Below are positions 44,432 through 55,509 of a DNA stretch of 64,000 nt, in pieces (the first letter of the stretch is position 1; every line of letters begins with the position of its first letter). The position numbers and the translations under genes are program-made. A model generated the notes under the pieces. The model ran no database searches. It was given only the letters and a program-made list of their open reading frames with translations, and was not told the origin of the DNA. Source of the DNA: Deltaproteobacteria bacterium (GTDB taxonomy: Bacteria > Myxococcota_A > Polyangia > GCA-2747355); the NCBI GenBank assembly GCA_020633415.1, contig JACKDQ010000003.1, positions 62,001 to 126,000 on the forward strand, read 5' to 3'.

Positions 44432-44511
44432 TTCTTGATCGCGACTAGTTCTTGATCACGACTAGTTCTTGATCACGACTAGTTCTTGATCACGACTAGT
44501 TCTTGATCACC
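44428..44511. repeat. Five tandem copies of a 17-bp repeat at the 3' ends of two convergent genes
   Basis: Unit CTAGTTCTTGATCACGA at 44428, 44445, 44462, 44479 and 44496 (first copy has G for A at position 14; last copy is cut after 16 bases). The first copy contains the stop of the matrixin-like gene, the last copy the final codons (VIKN) and stop of the minus-strand PEGA gene. Every unit therefore repeats that gene's last codons and stop. The array is not a CRISPR (no spacers) and has no hairpin-plus-T-run. Confidence 0.9.
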
Positions 44512-45755
44512 AGGCAGGGGCGATCAGCGCTCCCTGTGCAGCCCCGGTCTCGTGGCCATAAGCCAGCCGTTAGTGCTGCGCCGCCAACAACCGCTGCCGT
44601 CGCAGCCCAAAACCACCATCGTCGGTAGAACGGCTTTGTCGTCGACCTAAAGTGGCCCTTTGGGGTCCTGGCGACGCCGGCTTGGGCATACAGCGCGGCG
44701 GCCAGTGCGGCGTAGGCGTTCCGGTCGCCTTGCGGTGTGCCGTCGAGGATGGCGCTGGCGCTCGCCAGCTGTCGTCCCGAGTGGAGGTCGTAAAGGTCGG
44801 CGCGAAGTCGCGTTGTGTTGCCACGCAGCTGTGGGCGGACAAACACCGCCTGGTCGATGAACAGTACGCTGCGCAGGTCGGTCACGCGAGTTGGTAATTG
44901 GGGCTTGCCAACTGCGATTCGCGCCTGCTCCAGCGCGCGATCGACCAGCAGGTATTGATCGAGGCGAGTAAGCGTCACGCGAAGGCGGTTATCGTCTCGT
45001 TCAGCGACCTGTGCGGCAACCAATTGCTTGAGAAAGCCGCGGCGTTTGACCGCGACGTAGTGCCTTCCCGGGTGTAGGGCGATTCGCGTTGGCGTTTCTC
45101 CGACGAAACTGCCATCGACGTAGACCCGAGCACCCGCCGGAGAGCTGATCACTTCTAACGGAAACGTCGCGGACCGTGCGAGCTGTTGTCGGATGTGTCG
45201 CAGCCGCTGGCGGAGGTCACGGGGGAGTGGGAGCTGCGCACCACCATCGAGGTGCGGACGCCAAGTTAGCAGCGCGCGTAACAGCTGGTCAGCGCGGTCA
45301 TGTTGACCCAGGCGCGCAGCTACTAGCGCGAGGGCAAGTTGGATCTCTGCCAGCTGGCGCTTCGGTGCGTGGGCCAAGTGCTGTTCGAGCAGGCTTGCCG
45401 CGTGCTGCAGGCTGATCTGCGCGGCGCGATAGTCTCTTTGTTGCAGCAGCGCGAGGCCTTCACTCTGGGCGGTCGTTGCGCGCTCCAAAGCAGCGCTCGG
45501 GATGCGCGCGGAAAACGACAATAACAGCCGGTTCCAATCGCTAACGTTGAGCTGAAGATCCGTCGCCATCGCCTGACGGAGTCCGTGGTCGATGGCGTTT
45601 GCGTCGGACTCGGAGAGCGAAACACCTCGGGCGAGAACGAAAACGGTGGTGCGGGTTCGCTGGTTGGTCGCTAGCGCTGTGTTGCCGATGCCGCTGGCCG
45701 ATGCGGCGAGATGTGCAGCCGCGATTGCAGAAAGCGCGAGGAGTGATCTAGTCAT
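44496..45755 (-). CDS. Membrane protein with signal peptide, helical repeat region, PEGA domain and C-terminal TM
   Basis: 419 residues. Signal peptide 1-22. Residues 80-190 hold TPR-like helices (SEGLALLQQRDYRAAQISLQHA, LARLGQHDRADQLLRAL). A PEGA domain lies at about 205-275 (LEVISSPAGARVYVDGSFVGETPTRIALHPGRHYV). Then comes a region of unknown fold and one TM helix near the C-terminus (WWFWAATAAVVGGAALTAGLW) after an Arg pair. The chain ends CLVIKN inside the 17-bp repeat array. It overlaps the upstream small gene by 8 bp. PEGA domains are common in myxobacterial envelope proteins and kinases; function unknown. Confidence 0.8.
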   Translation of the reverse strand: MTRSLLALSAIAAAHLAASASGIGNTALATNQRTRTTVFVLARGVSLSESDANAIDHGLRQAMATDLQLNVSDWNRLLLSFSARIPSAALERATTAQSEGLALLQQRDYRAAQISLQHAASLLEQHLAHAPKRQLAEIQLALALVAARLGQHDRADQLLRALLTWRPHLDGGAQLPLPRDLRQRLRHIRQQLARSATFPLEVISSPAGARVYVDGSFVGETPTRIALHPGRHYVAVKRRGFLKQLVAAQVAERDDNRLRVTLTRLDQYLLVDRALEQARIAVGKPQLPTRVTDLRSVLFIDQAVFVRPQLRGNTTRLRADLYDLHSGRQLASASAILDGTPQGDRNAYAALAAALYAQAGVARTPKGHFRSTTKPFYRRWWFWAATAAVVGGAALTAGLWPRDRGCTGSADRPCLVIKN

Positions 45756-46116
45756 CGCTCGCGCGTTTCAAGCGCGCGAGCAGGGTGGGGTCGTCTCGCA
45801 GCGCTGCTTCGAGCTGTCCGCGAAGCGCCGACTGTTGCGCCGGAGAAAGCGTCGCAGCGCGTTTGGCAACGACGGTGTCGACCAGCGCCGCGGCAGCTTG
45901 CTCGGCGCTCAGTGCGCCGCTTCGCAACTTGTTCGCGATCTCTGCGACCTGCGGATCGCTGATCGATGTGATCGGAGCCGTCGACCCTGATCCAGTCGGT
46001 CCAAGAACCTCAGCGAAGCTTTGATCCGTCTTGCCCTCGACTGGGCGATTGTCGGCCGGAGCCGGAGCTTTCGGGCGTGAAGGACCACCGGGTCCTTGGG
46101 GTCCGCCGATGTTCAT
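45748..46116 (-). CDS. Small hydrophilic protein of unknown function
   Basis: 122 residues with a Gly/Pro-rich start (MNIGGPQGPGGPSRPKAPAP) and no signal peptide. The C-terminal 70 residues are helical: VAEIANKLRSGALSAEQAAAALVD, then LSPAQQSALRGQLEAALRDDPTLLARLKRA. This pattern seems familiar from other myxobacterial proteins, but I cannot name a family. Sits between the small gene at 46186 and the PEGA gene, overlapping the latter by 8 bp. Confidence 0.65.
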   Translation of the reverse strand: MNIGGPQGPGGPSRPKAPAPADNRPVEGKTDQSFAEVLGPTGSGSTAPITSISDPQVAEIANKLRSGALSAEQAAAALVDTVVAKRAATLSPAQQSALRGQLEAALRDDPTLLARLKRASDD

Positions 46117-46185
46117 CGTCTCTCCTACGCGTCGGAGCGTACTCTGAAACGCTGGGTTGGGTCCACTGGCTCTCTGCGGTCTCGA

Positions 46186-46620
46186 CTATGCGCGCAGGTT
46201 GCTGATCGCTGCCTTTGCCGTGTCGTGACGTGCTTTCATCACGTTCGAGACCAGGGTGAACTGGCGGTTCTGCTGTTGGATCTTGCTTTGGATCACCAGC
46301 AGCTCTAGGTCTTGGTTGGCGCGCGCATCCATCGCTTGTTGTAGATCTGAATGCGAATCGGTCTGTGAAGGTGCGCTGGTCAAAGCGCTGGTTGTGCTGG
46401 ACGGGCTGCTGGTGGCATTGGCCGGTGTGCCGTCGGCCGCCGTGGCACTGAGAACCGGTAGTCCAACCGTTCTTGCTGCGCCGCGTGCGCCGGCGAGCAG
46501 TACATTGACTCCGGCGCCAACAAAGCTCTTGAAATTCATGTTGTTTCTTTCGGTCTGCCGTGCCCGAGCCGGGGCAAGCTCGAGCCGATTGCTGTTGCGT
46601 CCAATTCGCGGTGTGCTCAT
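46186..46620 (-). CDS. Small helical protein, resembling rod/needle-type secreted subunits (tentative)
   Basis: 144 residues from ATG 46620, chosen because AGGAGAAGAAA precedes it; an internal ATG at 46539 has only a weak site. A hydrophobic Gly/Ala-rich stretch (VGAGVNVLLAGARGAARTVG) and a Ser/Thr linker lead to a C-terminal helix pair (DLQQAMDARANQDLELLVIQS and QNRQFTLVSNVMKARHDTAK). A C-terminal helix of this kind occurs in type III secretion inner-rod and needle proteins, but no other secretion gene is present, so this is weak. First gene of the minus-strand trio 46620-44496. Confidence 0.55.
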   Translation of the reverse strand: MSTPRIGRNSNRLELAPARARQTERNNMNFKSFVGAGVNVLLAGARGAARTVGLPVLSATAADGTPANATSSPSSTTSALTSAPSQTDSHSDLQQAMDARANQDLELLVIQSKIQQQNRQFTLVSNVMKARHDTAKAAISNLRA

Positions 46621-46740
46621 TTTCTTCTCCTGGCTGGTCGCCTTATCGTGGCGAGCGCGGTGGGGTTGTGTCTCGTGCTTGTTTTTCGTCGTGGGAATAT
46701 CGGCGGTCTGGCAAAGCTGCTGTGTTAAAAACGGGCCCTG

Positions 46741-47445
46741 GTGCTCATCAAACTGCACAAAATCAATAAACAGTATGGTCAGGGCAGCGCTGCTCGCCGT
46801 GTTCTGCGAGACGTCGACCTAGCGATTGCCGAGGGTGATTTCGCGGCGATCGTCGGGACCAGTGGCAGTGGCAAATCGTCGCTGCTCAACGTGATCGGCG
46901 GACTCGATCGGGACTTTACTGGTGAGGCAGAGGTCGTCGGACAGTCACTGCGCGGATTGTCAGATCGCGCGCTGTCGATGCTGCGCAATCGGTCAATTGG
47001 CTTTATTTTTCAGCAGTTCAACCTGCTAGAGCACCTCAGTTGTGGGGAGAATGTTGCGCTGCCGGCAGTGTTTTCGAAATGGGACAAGGCCAAGGTCAAG
47101 CGGCGGGTCGATGATGTTCTCGAACGCGTTGGCCTGGCTGATCGCCGCGACCATTTGGCGGGGCGTCTGAGTGGCGGACAGAAGCAACGTGTCGCGATCG
47201 CCCGGGCATTGTTCCATTCGCCGACGTTGCTGCTTTGTGATGAACCGACGGGCAACCTCGATACGCGCACCGGTCGAGCGGTGATCGAGCTGTTCCAGCA
47301 GCTCAACGATGAAGGGATCACGCTGCTCATCGTCACCCATGAAGCCCGTGTTTCCGATGCGGCCCGTCGGGTGCTGCGCATCGAAGACGGCTCGCTGAGC
47401 GAGGATCCCGCCCCGCAGGTCGGTTCCGGAGGCAGCGATGCCTAG
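46741..47445 (+). CDS. ABC transporter ATPase (MacB/LolD-like)
   Basis: 234 residues. Walker A GTSGSGKSS, Q-loop FIFQQFNLLEHL, signature LSGGQKQRVAIARAL, Walker B LLLCDEPTGNLD and the H-loop VTHEA. The FNLLEHL and DEPTGNLDTRTG features place it with MacB/LolD/FtsE-type transporters that export from the inner membrane or remodel the envelope. It overlaps the permease gene by 8 bp. The GTG start has no clear ribosome site and could lie a few codons downstream. Confidence 0.9.
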   Translation: MLIKLHKINKQYGQGSAARRVLRDVDLAIAEGDFAAIVGTSGSGKSSLLNVIGGLDRDFTGEAEVVGQSLRGLSDRALSMLRNRSIGFIFQQFNLLEHLSCGENVALPAVFSKWDKAKVKRRVDDVLERVGLADRRDHLAGRLSGGQKQRVAIARALFHSPTLLLCDEPTGNLDTRTGRAVIELFQQLNDEGITLLIVTHEARVSDAARRVLRIEDGSLSEDPAPQVGSGGSDA

Positions 47446-48823
47446 CCGTTTGCTGTTTCTGATCTGGCAGAATTTGCGGCGCAACATGCGCCACAACATT
47501 CTCTCTTCGATCGGCATCATCGTTGGCATCGCGGCATTTGCGTTCTTTTTGGCACTCGACGCGGGGGTGCGGCGGGTCGTTCTCGGCGAGATTTTCCCCG
47601 TCGATCGCCTGGAGGTCGTCGCGCCGAAAAGCTCGCTGTTCGGCAGCGGACGCTTTATCGACGATGCTGTGTTGGCTCGCTTGCGTCAGCCCGTGGACTC
47701 GACGGTGCCAGCACCGGCCGCGGTCTTTGGGCGGATGCGCCTTGGCTTTCCGGCCCGCGGCTGGGGTGGTGCGCGGATCCTTAAGCGCGGTCGCGACATT
47801 CCCTTCGAGTTGACGGGCTTTTGCGATGGCGTTGACGACCAAGTGATCGCGCCAGAGATCAAACCGCCGTTTACCTTTCGCGATCACCTCGCCGACGACC
47901 AGCCGCCACCATGTGCTCCGGGGAATCGATGCCCCGAGGGCCGCTATTGCGCGTGGGATGTCAATCGCTGCCACAAGCCGGTGCCGGCGGTGATCTCGCG
48001 CCATCTGATCGAGCTCTATAACAGCTCGATCGCCGCGAGTAACCCCGACCTGCCCAAGATCCCCGACTTTCTGACCAGCATCTTCGCGGGCAAGACGTTC
48101 ACCGTCGAGCTCGGTCGAAGCTACTTTGGCACTGTGGTCCGCCAGGGTGGACAGCCGATCCAACGCAAGTTTCAGCTGGTCGGTGTGAGCGACAAGGCGA
48201 TTCCGCTGGGGCTGAGCGTGCCGATCGGATACGTCAAGCGCTGGAATCAGCGCTACAAGGGCGGGGCGTCGGCCAAGACCTATAGTAGTGCCGTTTTATT
48301 GACGCGCTCAAAGGCGGACATCACACCGATCGCCGCCTACATCAAGAGCATTGGCTTTGATGTCAAACAAGGGGCTGGCAAGACCATCGGGCTGTTCATC
48401 ACACTGGCGAGCTTTCTGCTCACCTTGGTCAGCGTGATCATCGTGTTCATTGCCGCGATAAACATCGCTCATACCTTCTTGATGTTGGTCAGTGAGCGGC
48501 GCTGGGAGATCGGCTTGCTACGCGCCGTCGGTGCGAGTCGCGCCCATGTTCGCCGTACGGTACTGGGCGAGGCGGCGATCATTGGCGCGGTTTCCGGTAC
48601 GGTGGGCTTGAGTTTGGCCTGGGTCGCGGCGCTGGTCTGTGACCACTTCTCCGCGACGCGATTGCCCGACTTCCCCTTCAAGCCAGAGAGCTATTTCGTT
48701 TTTTCCCCGACGCTGATCGCGTTGTCGATGGGCTTTGCCATCGGCTGCTGTTTGCTCGGAGCGCTCTTGCCAGCGCAACGGGCTGCTGCGCTGTCGCCAG
48801 CGCAGGCCCTCGGCTCGCGCTGA
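47438..48823 (+). CDS. MacB/FtsX-type ABC permease with Cys-rich periplasmic insert
   Basis: 461 residues. N-terminal TM helix (ILSSIGIIVGIAAFAFFLAL) following the typical LIWQNLRRNMRHN start, a periplasmic domain at about 45-300, then the three-TM FtsX domain with the SERRWEIGLLRAVGASRAHV motif between helices. The periplasmic domain contains a small disulfide-type module (CAPGNRCPEGRYCAWDVNRC, about residues 158-177) not usual for such permeases. With the ATPase upstream it probably exports a peptide or moves lipoproteins across or off the inner membrane. Substrate unknown; no membrane-fusion partner gene is in view. Confidence 0.88.
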   Translation: MPSRLLFLIWQNLRRNMRHNILSSIGIIVGIAAFAFFLALDAGVRRVVLGEIFPVDRLEVVAPKSSLFGSGRFIDDAVLARLRQPVDSTVPAPAAVFGRMRLGFPARGWGGARILKRGRDIPFELTGFCDGVDDQVIAPEIKPPFTFRDHLADDQPPPCAPGNRCPEGRYCAWDVNRCHKPVPAVISRHLIELYNSSIAASNPDLPKIPDFLTSIFAGKTFTVELGRSYFGTVVRQGGQPIQRKFQLVGVSDKAIPLGLSVPIGYVKRWNQRYKGGASAKTYSSAVLLTRSKADITPIAAYIKSIGFDVKQGAGKTIGLFITLASFLLTLVSVIIVFIAAINIAHTFLMLVSERRWEIGLLRAVGASRAHVRRTVLGEAAIIGAVSGTVGLSLAWVAALVCDHFSATRLPDFPFKPESYFVFSPTLIALSMGFAIGCCLLGALLPAQRAAALSPAQALGSR

Positions 48824-48960
48824 TGGCCGATCAGCAACGTGTCACTCGCGTGCGCCCGATCGGGGTGCCCCGCACTTCGGGTAGCGGTTTCGCGACCTTA
48901 AGCGTGGCGTGAGAGAGGTGTGTTGAGTATACTACAACCAACTATGGGCGGAACGAGTCG

Positions 48961-51495
<2,535 letters not shown>

Positions 51496-51542
51496 GCGTT
51501 GCGAACTGCGCTGCAGCTGTGGCCAGAGCGGCTAGCGACGAG

Positions 51543-51926
51543 CTATCGCTGCCGCTTCTCGGGTCGTGGCGGGGGTGAGGCGCTGCTGTCGTCGGCAAGC
51601 GGTGGCTTGGTTCGGCGAGTTAGCGATACTTCCTCGACGGGCATCGTATCGGTGATCGCGATCGCATCGCCATTGAGTTCGCGATGTTCGTGCTCGCGTA
51701 GCGCATCGGTCAGCGCGCACAGTTCATCGACCAATCCGTTGGCCGTTGGGTGAGACGGCACTGGTGGCGCCAGTCCTGCCTCGATCGCACGGTGCAGCAG
51801 GTAGGGGCGTACGGCCGAGCGCAGGCGCAAGGCGCGACGCAGTTCGCGACGCCTCCAGCGCAATGAGACGAGCAGCGGTACGAAGACCGCAGCACATCCA
51901 CAGCAGATCGCTACAAACCAGGCCAT
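51543..51926 (-). CDS. Small single-pass membrane protein
   Basis: 127 residues from ATG 51926 (alternative GTG 51959 gives 138). One TM helix (FVAICCGCAAVFVPLLVSL) followed by a basic RWRRRELRRALRLR, so the tail is cytoplasmic. The rest is a helical segment around VDELCALTDALREHEH and an Arg/Pro tail. No named family is recognised. It follows the S8 protease gene in the same direction, 39 bp after its stop, so it may be co-transcribed. Confidence 0.55.
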   Translation of the reverse strand: MAWFVAICCGCAAVFVPLLVSLRWRRRELRRALRLRSAVRPYLLHRAIEAGLAPPVPSHPTANGLVDELCALTDALREHEHRELNGDAIAITDTMPVEEVSLTRRTKPPLADDSSASPPPRPEKRQR

Positions 51927-51965
51927 ATGCTCAGTCGTTATACTATCGACGACGAGCACGGCTGG

Positions 51966-53705
51966 CTAGCGCCGGTGCCTTCTTCTTCGGCGTCCGCGGT
52001 AGGCCAGCCCAAGGGCCAGCGCCAGACCCAATCCGACGGTGCTGAAATCGCCCAACGGAGCATCGGAGCCGAGGGCACAACCGCTTGTGCCGAGTACCGT
52101 GACGGTACTACCGCCTTGTCCGGGGCTGCGGCGACTGCTGGTGCTAGAGACGCCGTGGAACACACAGACATTGGCTACGCAGCTTGCACTGCCGCCGCAG
52201 TCGCTTTCGAGCAGGCAGTTCTTGCTGCAGACGTTGGTGCCGCTCGCTCCGGCGATGCAGAGCCCGCCCGCGCATTGCGCGGCGATCGCGCAACTTGCGC
52301 CCATCGGTAACAGCGATGGATTCTCTTTGGGCGGTGGACTGCTGCTCGCCTGAATCGCCGCATATGCATCGATCAGTCCGGCGCCGCAGCCTTCGTTGCA
52401 TTTGCCGCTGGGGTTGGCGGTTTGTGTCAGTACAGCGCGCACCTGTTGATGGTCTAGGTCGGGGTTGACCGCCCGCATTGCGGCGACGACGCCAGCGACT
52501 GCTGGTGCGGACTGAGATGTGCCGTCGAGGAAATGGTAGCCGAACTCTGGCTGGCCTTTGGCTTGTTGCTCGGCGGTGTAATACATCGTTGAGACGATGC
52601 CGGCGGGCCAGTCGTTGCGGCCCTGGTGTGTGAGTGCTTGGTTAGCACCGCCGAGGTTTCCGCCCGGTGCCATGATATCGACGCGTGTGCCGTAGTTAGA
52701 GTAGGGCGCTCGTTTGCCTGCGATGTCGGTCGCGCCGACGGCGATCACGCCGTCGATCGCTGCCGGGTGGATGTCACTCTTGATCACGTCAGCGTTCTGG
52801 TTGCCGGCGGCGGCGATCACGATCGCGCCCCTGCCGAGGGCTGCGGTGACCGCGTCGGTGAGCACGTTGCTCGCGCCAGGCCCGCCGAAACTGAGGTTGA
52901 TCACGTCGGCGGGGTTAGCATTTTTCGGAGCGCCCGCCACATCGAGGCCTGCGGCCCAGCGGATCGCCGTAGCGATGTCGGCGTCGGTGCCCTTGCCTTC
53001 CTTTACGCCTAGTGCGCGTACGGGGAGAATCTTCGCGTGAGGGGCGACACCGGCGATGCCGATCCCGTTGTTGGTCAAAGCGGCGACCACTCCGGCAACG
53101 TGAGTTCCGTGAAAGGCAGAACTCGCGGTGGTGTTGTCGCCGGTGTCCTCGGGGTTGGCGTCGTAGCCGTCACCATCGTTGGCCGCTTCCTTCGACGAGA
53201 TGAAGTCGTATCCCGGAAGGATCTGACCTGCTAGGTCCGGATGCTTGGCTCGGATCCCTGTATCGATTACTGCGACGACCGTTGGTCTCGTCGCCATGAT
53301 CGACCAGGCTTCGGTGACGCGCATTTGCGCCAGGTTCCACTGCAGCGGCAGATGTGTGTCGTTGCTGGCGGACATCACGCGACGGATGTAATTGGGCTGG
53401 GCGTAGCGCACCGATGGGTCAGCGTTGAGCTTGCCAATCATCGCCAGGGTGCTCGCTGCATCACCGGCGAAGCGCAACAGCTCGGTGTTGCCAGCGAGGC
53501 GTTGGACCGTCGGCCTGCGTAGCGGGTCGGCCAACAGCCGCTGGATGTCGGGATGGGCCTCAAGCGCCCCCGGGGTGGCGTGCCAGCGAACGATGATTTC
53601 TCCGGGGACGAATTCCGCGGTGCTTTGCGCGTCATCGGCGATAGCGTTGCTCGCTGCCAGGGCGACGAGCACGAGTGACACGATCAGCGGGGTCCGGCGT
53701 TGCAC
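51966..53705 (-). CDS. Secreted subtilisin-like serine protease (S8) with MYXO-CTERM tail
   Basis: About 579 residues from GTG 53705 (TTG 53714 also possible). Signal peptide, an inhibitor I9-like prodomain (about 25-115), then the catalytic domain with Asp148 in AVIDTGI, His199 in HGTHVAGV, Asn in AAGNQN and Ser397 in GTSQSAP. After the protease domain come a Cys-rich module (CAIAAQCAGGLC, CLLESDC, CVANVC) and a MYXO-CTERM tail: hydrophobic GLGLALALGLAYRG followed by a run of Arg. Expected to be displayed at the surface or released; natural substrates cannot be inferred. Confidence 0.93.
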   Translation of the reverse strand: MQRRTPLIVSLVLVALAASNAIADDAQSTAEFVPGEIIVRWHATPGALEAHPDIQRLLADPLRRPTVQRLAGNTELLRFAGDAASTLAMIGKLNADPSVRYAQPNYIRRVMSASNDTHLPLQWNLAQMRVTEAWSIMATRPTVVAVIDTGIRAKHPDLAGQILPGYDFISSKEAANDGDGYDANPEDTGDNTTASSAFHGTHVAGVVAALTNNGIGIAGVAPHAKILPVRALGVKEGKGTDADIATAIRWAAGLDVAGAPKNANPADVINLSFGGPGASNVLTDAVTAALGRGAIVIAAAGNQNADVIKSDIHPAAIDGVIAVGATDIAGKRAPYSNYGTRVDIMAPGGNLGGANQALTHQGRNDWPAGIVSTMYYTAEQQAKGQPEFGYHFLDGTSQSAPAVAGVVAAMRAVNPDLDHQQVRAVLTQTANPSGKCNEGCGAGLIDAYAAIQASSSPPPKENPSLLPMGASCAIAAQCAGGLCIAGASGTNVCSKNCLLESDCGGSASCVANVCVFHGVSSTSSRRSPGQGGSTVTVLGTSGCALGSDAPLGDFSTVGLGLALALGLAYRGRRRRRHRR

Positions 53706-53761
53706 ACCAGGCAAGGATGCAAGTCGCGTTCCGCTCTATCGGTCGTATTTTGTTTGGAAAA

Positions 53762-54814
53762 TCAGCGCTGGTTTGGGGCCGGCGACCCCAGGGGCAGGGA
53801 CGAAAGTCCGGCGGCGAACCAACGACGGATCACCTGCGCCGCTGGCTTGTTGCGCGCCGTGTAGCGCCGGTCCTTGAGGCCGCCCTTGCCGTACCAGTCC
53901 CAGAAGAAGACGCCGGCGAGCTCGTCGACACCACTCCACGCCCGGGCGAAGGCGACGTAGGCCCGCCGCTGCTCTTCGGGGTCGGGATAGGTGTTTTGCG
54001 TGTAATCCCAGGGATTAACTGCGCCGCCGTCGAGACTGGGATAGCCAACTTCGGTAAACAGCAGGCGACGTTTTTGTCGACGGGACCAGGCGACCAGTTT
54101 GTTGCGGATTTCGCCCCAAGCCTGGGTCATTTGCTCAGCAGTGTCGTCGTTGGTCTTGGCGATGGTGTAATAGGCGGTCAGACCGATCAAGTCGACGTGC
54201 TGCCAGAACGTTACCGGCTGGTAGTGATCCCAATTTGCCGAATAGAGCAGCTGGCCGCGATAGCGGCGGCGGACTTCCGCGATCAGCGCCTGCCAACGTT
54301 GGGTCTGATTTTCGGTGGTAACGAGCTCCGAGCCGACGCAGAAGATGTCGGCGCCGCTGCGTTTGGCGATCGTCGCGTAGTGCAGGATGAAACGCCGATA
54401 GCTTTGCCACCAGCGCTCCCAGCTCGCCGGCTTGATCGTGCCGCGCCACTCGAGCGGCTTGCGCTTTTGCACATCGATCATCGGAAACAGGTGCACGGCG
54501 AAGCCCATCGCTTTGGCCTGAGCGATCATCCTGACCAGCGTCGCGTCGGACGTGGTGTGACCCTTGCGCGGCGCAATGCGCTCGTCGCGCACGTCCTTCA
54601 TCGACCACTGGGCGACCACGGTGACGTGGGTCGCGTTGAGCTCTTTGATCTCTTGCAGCTTGCGCTTGAGCTCGCTTGGGCTGATTTCGGTGTAGTGACC
54701 GAGGGCTACGCCGCGGATCTTCCAATGATCGACCAACTTGTTGGCCTGAGCGGGACGGCCTCCGCCGGCTGCACAAGCAGCGAGCAGCGATAGCAAGAGC
54801 AGGCGGGTGTTCAC
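53762..54814 (-). CDS. GH113-like (GTA-type TIM-barrel) glycoside hydrolase lipoprotein
   Basis: 350 residues, GTG start. Signal peptide with lipobox LLAAC. The barrel opens with IRGVALGHYTEISPSELKRKLQEIKELNATHV, a pattern typical of GH113-type beta-mannanase-like proteins. The acid/base Glu is expected in FCVGSELVTTE and the nucleophile in FTEVGYPS; both are intact. GH113 members described so far act on beta-1,4-mannan, but similar proteins in this group may act on cell-wall or capsule sugars. The gene overlaps its upstream neighbour by 4 bp (GTGA), which implies a two-gene unit. Confidence 0.8.
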   Translation of the reverse strand: MNTRLLLLSLLAACAAGGGRPAQANKLVDHWKIRGVALGHYTEISPSELKRKLQEIKELNATHVTVVAQWSMKDVRDERIAPRKGHTTSDATLVRMIAQAKAMGFAVHLFPMIDVQKRKPLEWRGTIKPASWERWWQSYRRFILHYATIAKRSGADIFCVGSELVTTENQTQRWQALIAEVRRRYRGQLLYSANWDHYQPVTFWQHVDLIGLTAYYTIAKTNDDTAEQMTQAWGEIRNKLVAWSRRQKRRLLFTEVGYPSLDGGAVNPWDYTQNTYPDPEEQRRAYVAFARAWSGVDELAGVFFWDWYGKGGLKDRRYTARNKPAAQVIRRWFAAGLSSLPLGSPAPNQR

Positions 54815-55404
54815 CGACGACGACTCCGTTTTCGAGCGCGTTTCTTGGGCTGCGTCTTTCCGGTCAATGCTGTTCTGACGAAGCGCTCGATGGCTTGGCG
54901 TAACGAGGCGGTTAACGCCTCTTTGAGCGCTTCTGCCTGGCTCCTCGCGCTGGGTTTGGAGACTTCGATGCCGATCTGCGCATCGCCGGTGCCGGCTAGC
55001 GCCATCTGGCCACTGGGAACGCGCTCTGCGTCGATCGCACTAGCGACTTCGGCGAATTGGACCGGATAGCGTTTCCCGGCGAGCGGCGGATCCAGCCGTG
55101 TTGCGCAGCGGACCAGGCGGACCACAATGCGGTAGCCGGCGAAGCGCTTGGCCTTGAGCCAGGTTTCGAGCGCTTTGGCTGCGGTTGGTGCCTGGGGATC
55201 CTTGTCGACGACTTTCCCCGACGCGCTCAGTAGTGCGGGCAGGACCGCGGTAGCCTGGGCGATTAGCGGTTGGCAATTGCTGTCAGGTGCGGGTTGGACA
55301 TCGGCCTGGGCGACGTAGATCTTCGCCGGGCGCTTGGCGTACAGGGACGCGCTATACAGCAGACTCGTGAGAAAAAGACATGTAACCGCAAGTCGTTGGT
55401 GCAT
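54811..55404 (-). CDS. Secreted basic protein of unknown function
   Basis: 197 residues. Signal peptide 1-22 (ending LYAK). The middle part alternates strands and helices (KIYVAQADVQPAP, YRIVVRLVRC, AQIGIEVS), and the C-terminus is a run of Lys and Arg. The recurring AKALETWLKAKRFAGYRI suggests a domain that reduces an argument such as a rounded beta-alpha sandwich, but no family is recognised. Coupled to the GH113-like gene by a 4-bp overlap. Confidence 0.7.
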   Translation of the reverse strand: MHQRLAVTCLFLTSLLYSASLYAKRPAKIYVAQADVQPAPDSNCQPLIAQATAVLPALLSASGKVVDKDPQAPTAAKALETWLKAKRFAGYRIVVRLVRCATRLDPPLAGKRYPVQFAEVASAIDAERVPSGQMALAGTGDAQIGIEVSKPSARSQAEALKEALTASLRQAIERFVRTALTGKTQPKKRARKRSRRR

Positions 55405-55451
55405 TTTATGTCATTTGCCTCCGCAAAAAGCGCACCCTGGTTCCTCTCGGT

Positions 55452-55481
55452 GCGACATGTGCTACCATTAGACCGTACTAT
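55452..55481 (+). promoter_or_regulatory. Candidate promoter of the Flp pilin gene
   Basis: GCGACA (55452-55457), 18-bp spacer, TACTAT (55476-55481), 28 bp before the pilin ATG. The spacing fits sigma-70, but the -35 box is only four of six. The gap is shared with the divergent gene at 55404. Confidence 0.35.
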
Positions 55482-55509
55482 ACATACCGCTCCAGATGGG
55501 GAAGCCAAA

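Noticed and set aside
44428..44511. Possible CRISPR array
   Set aside because: Five head-to-tail 17-bp units with no spacers and no cas genes; a simple tandem repeat.
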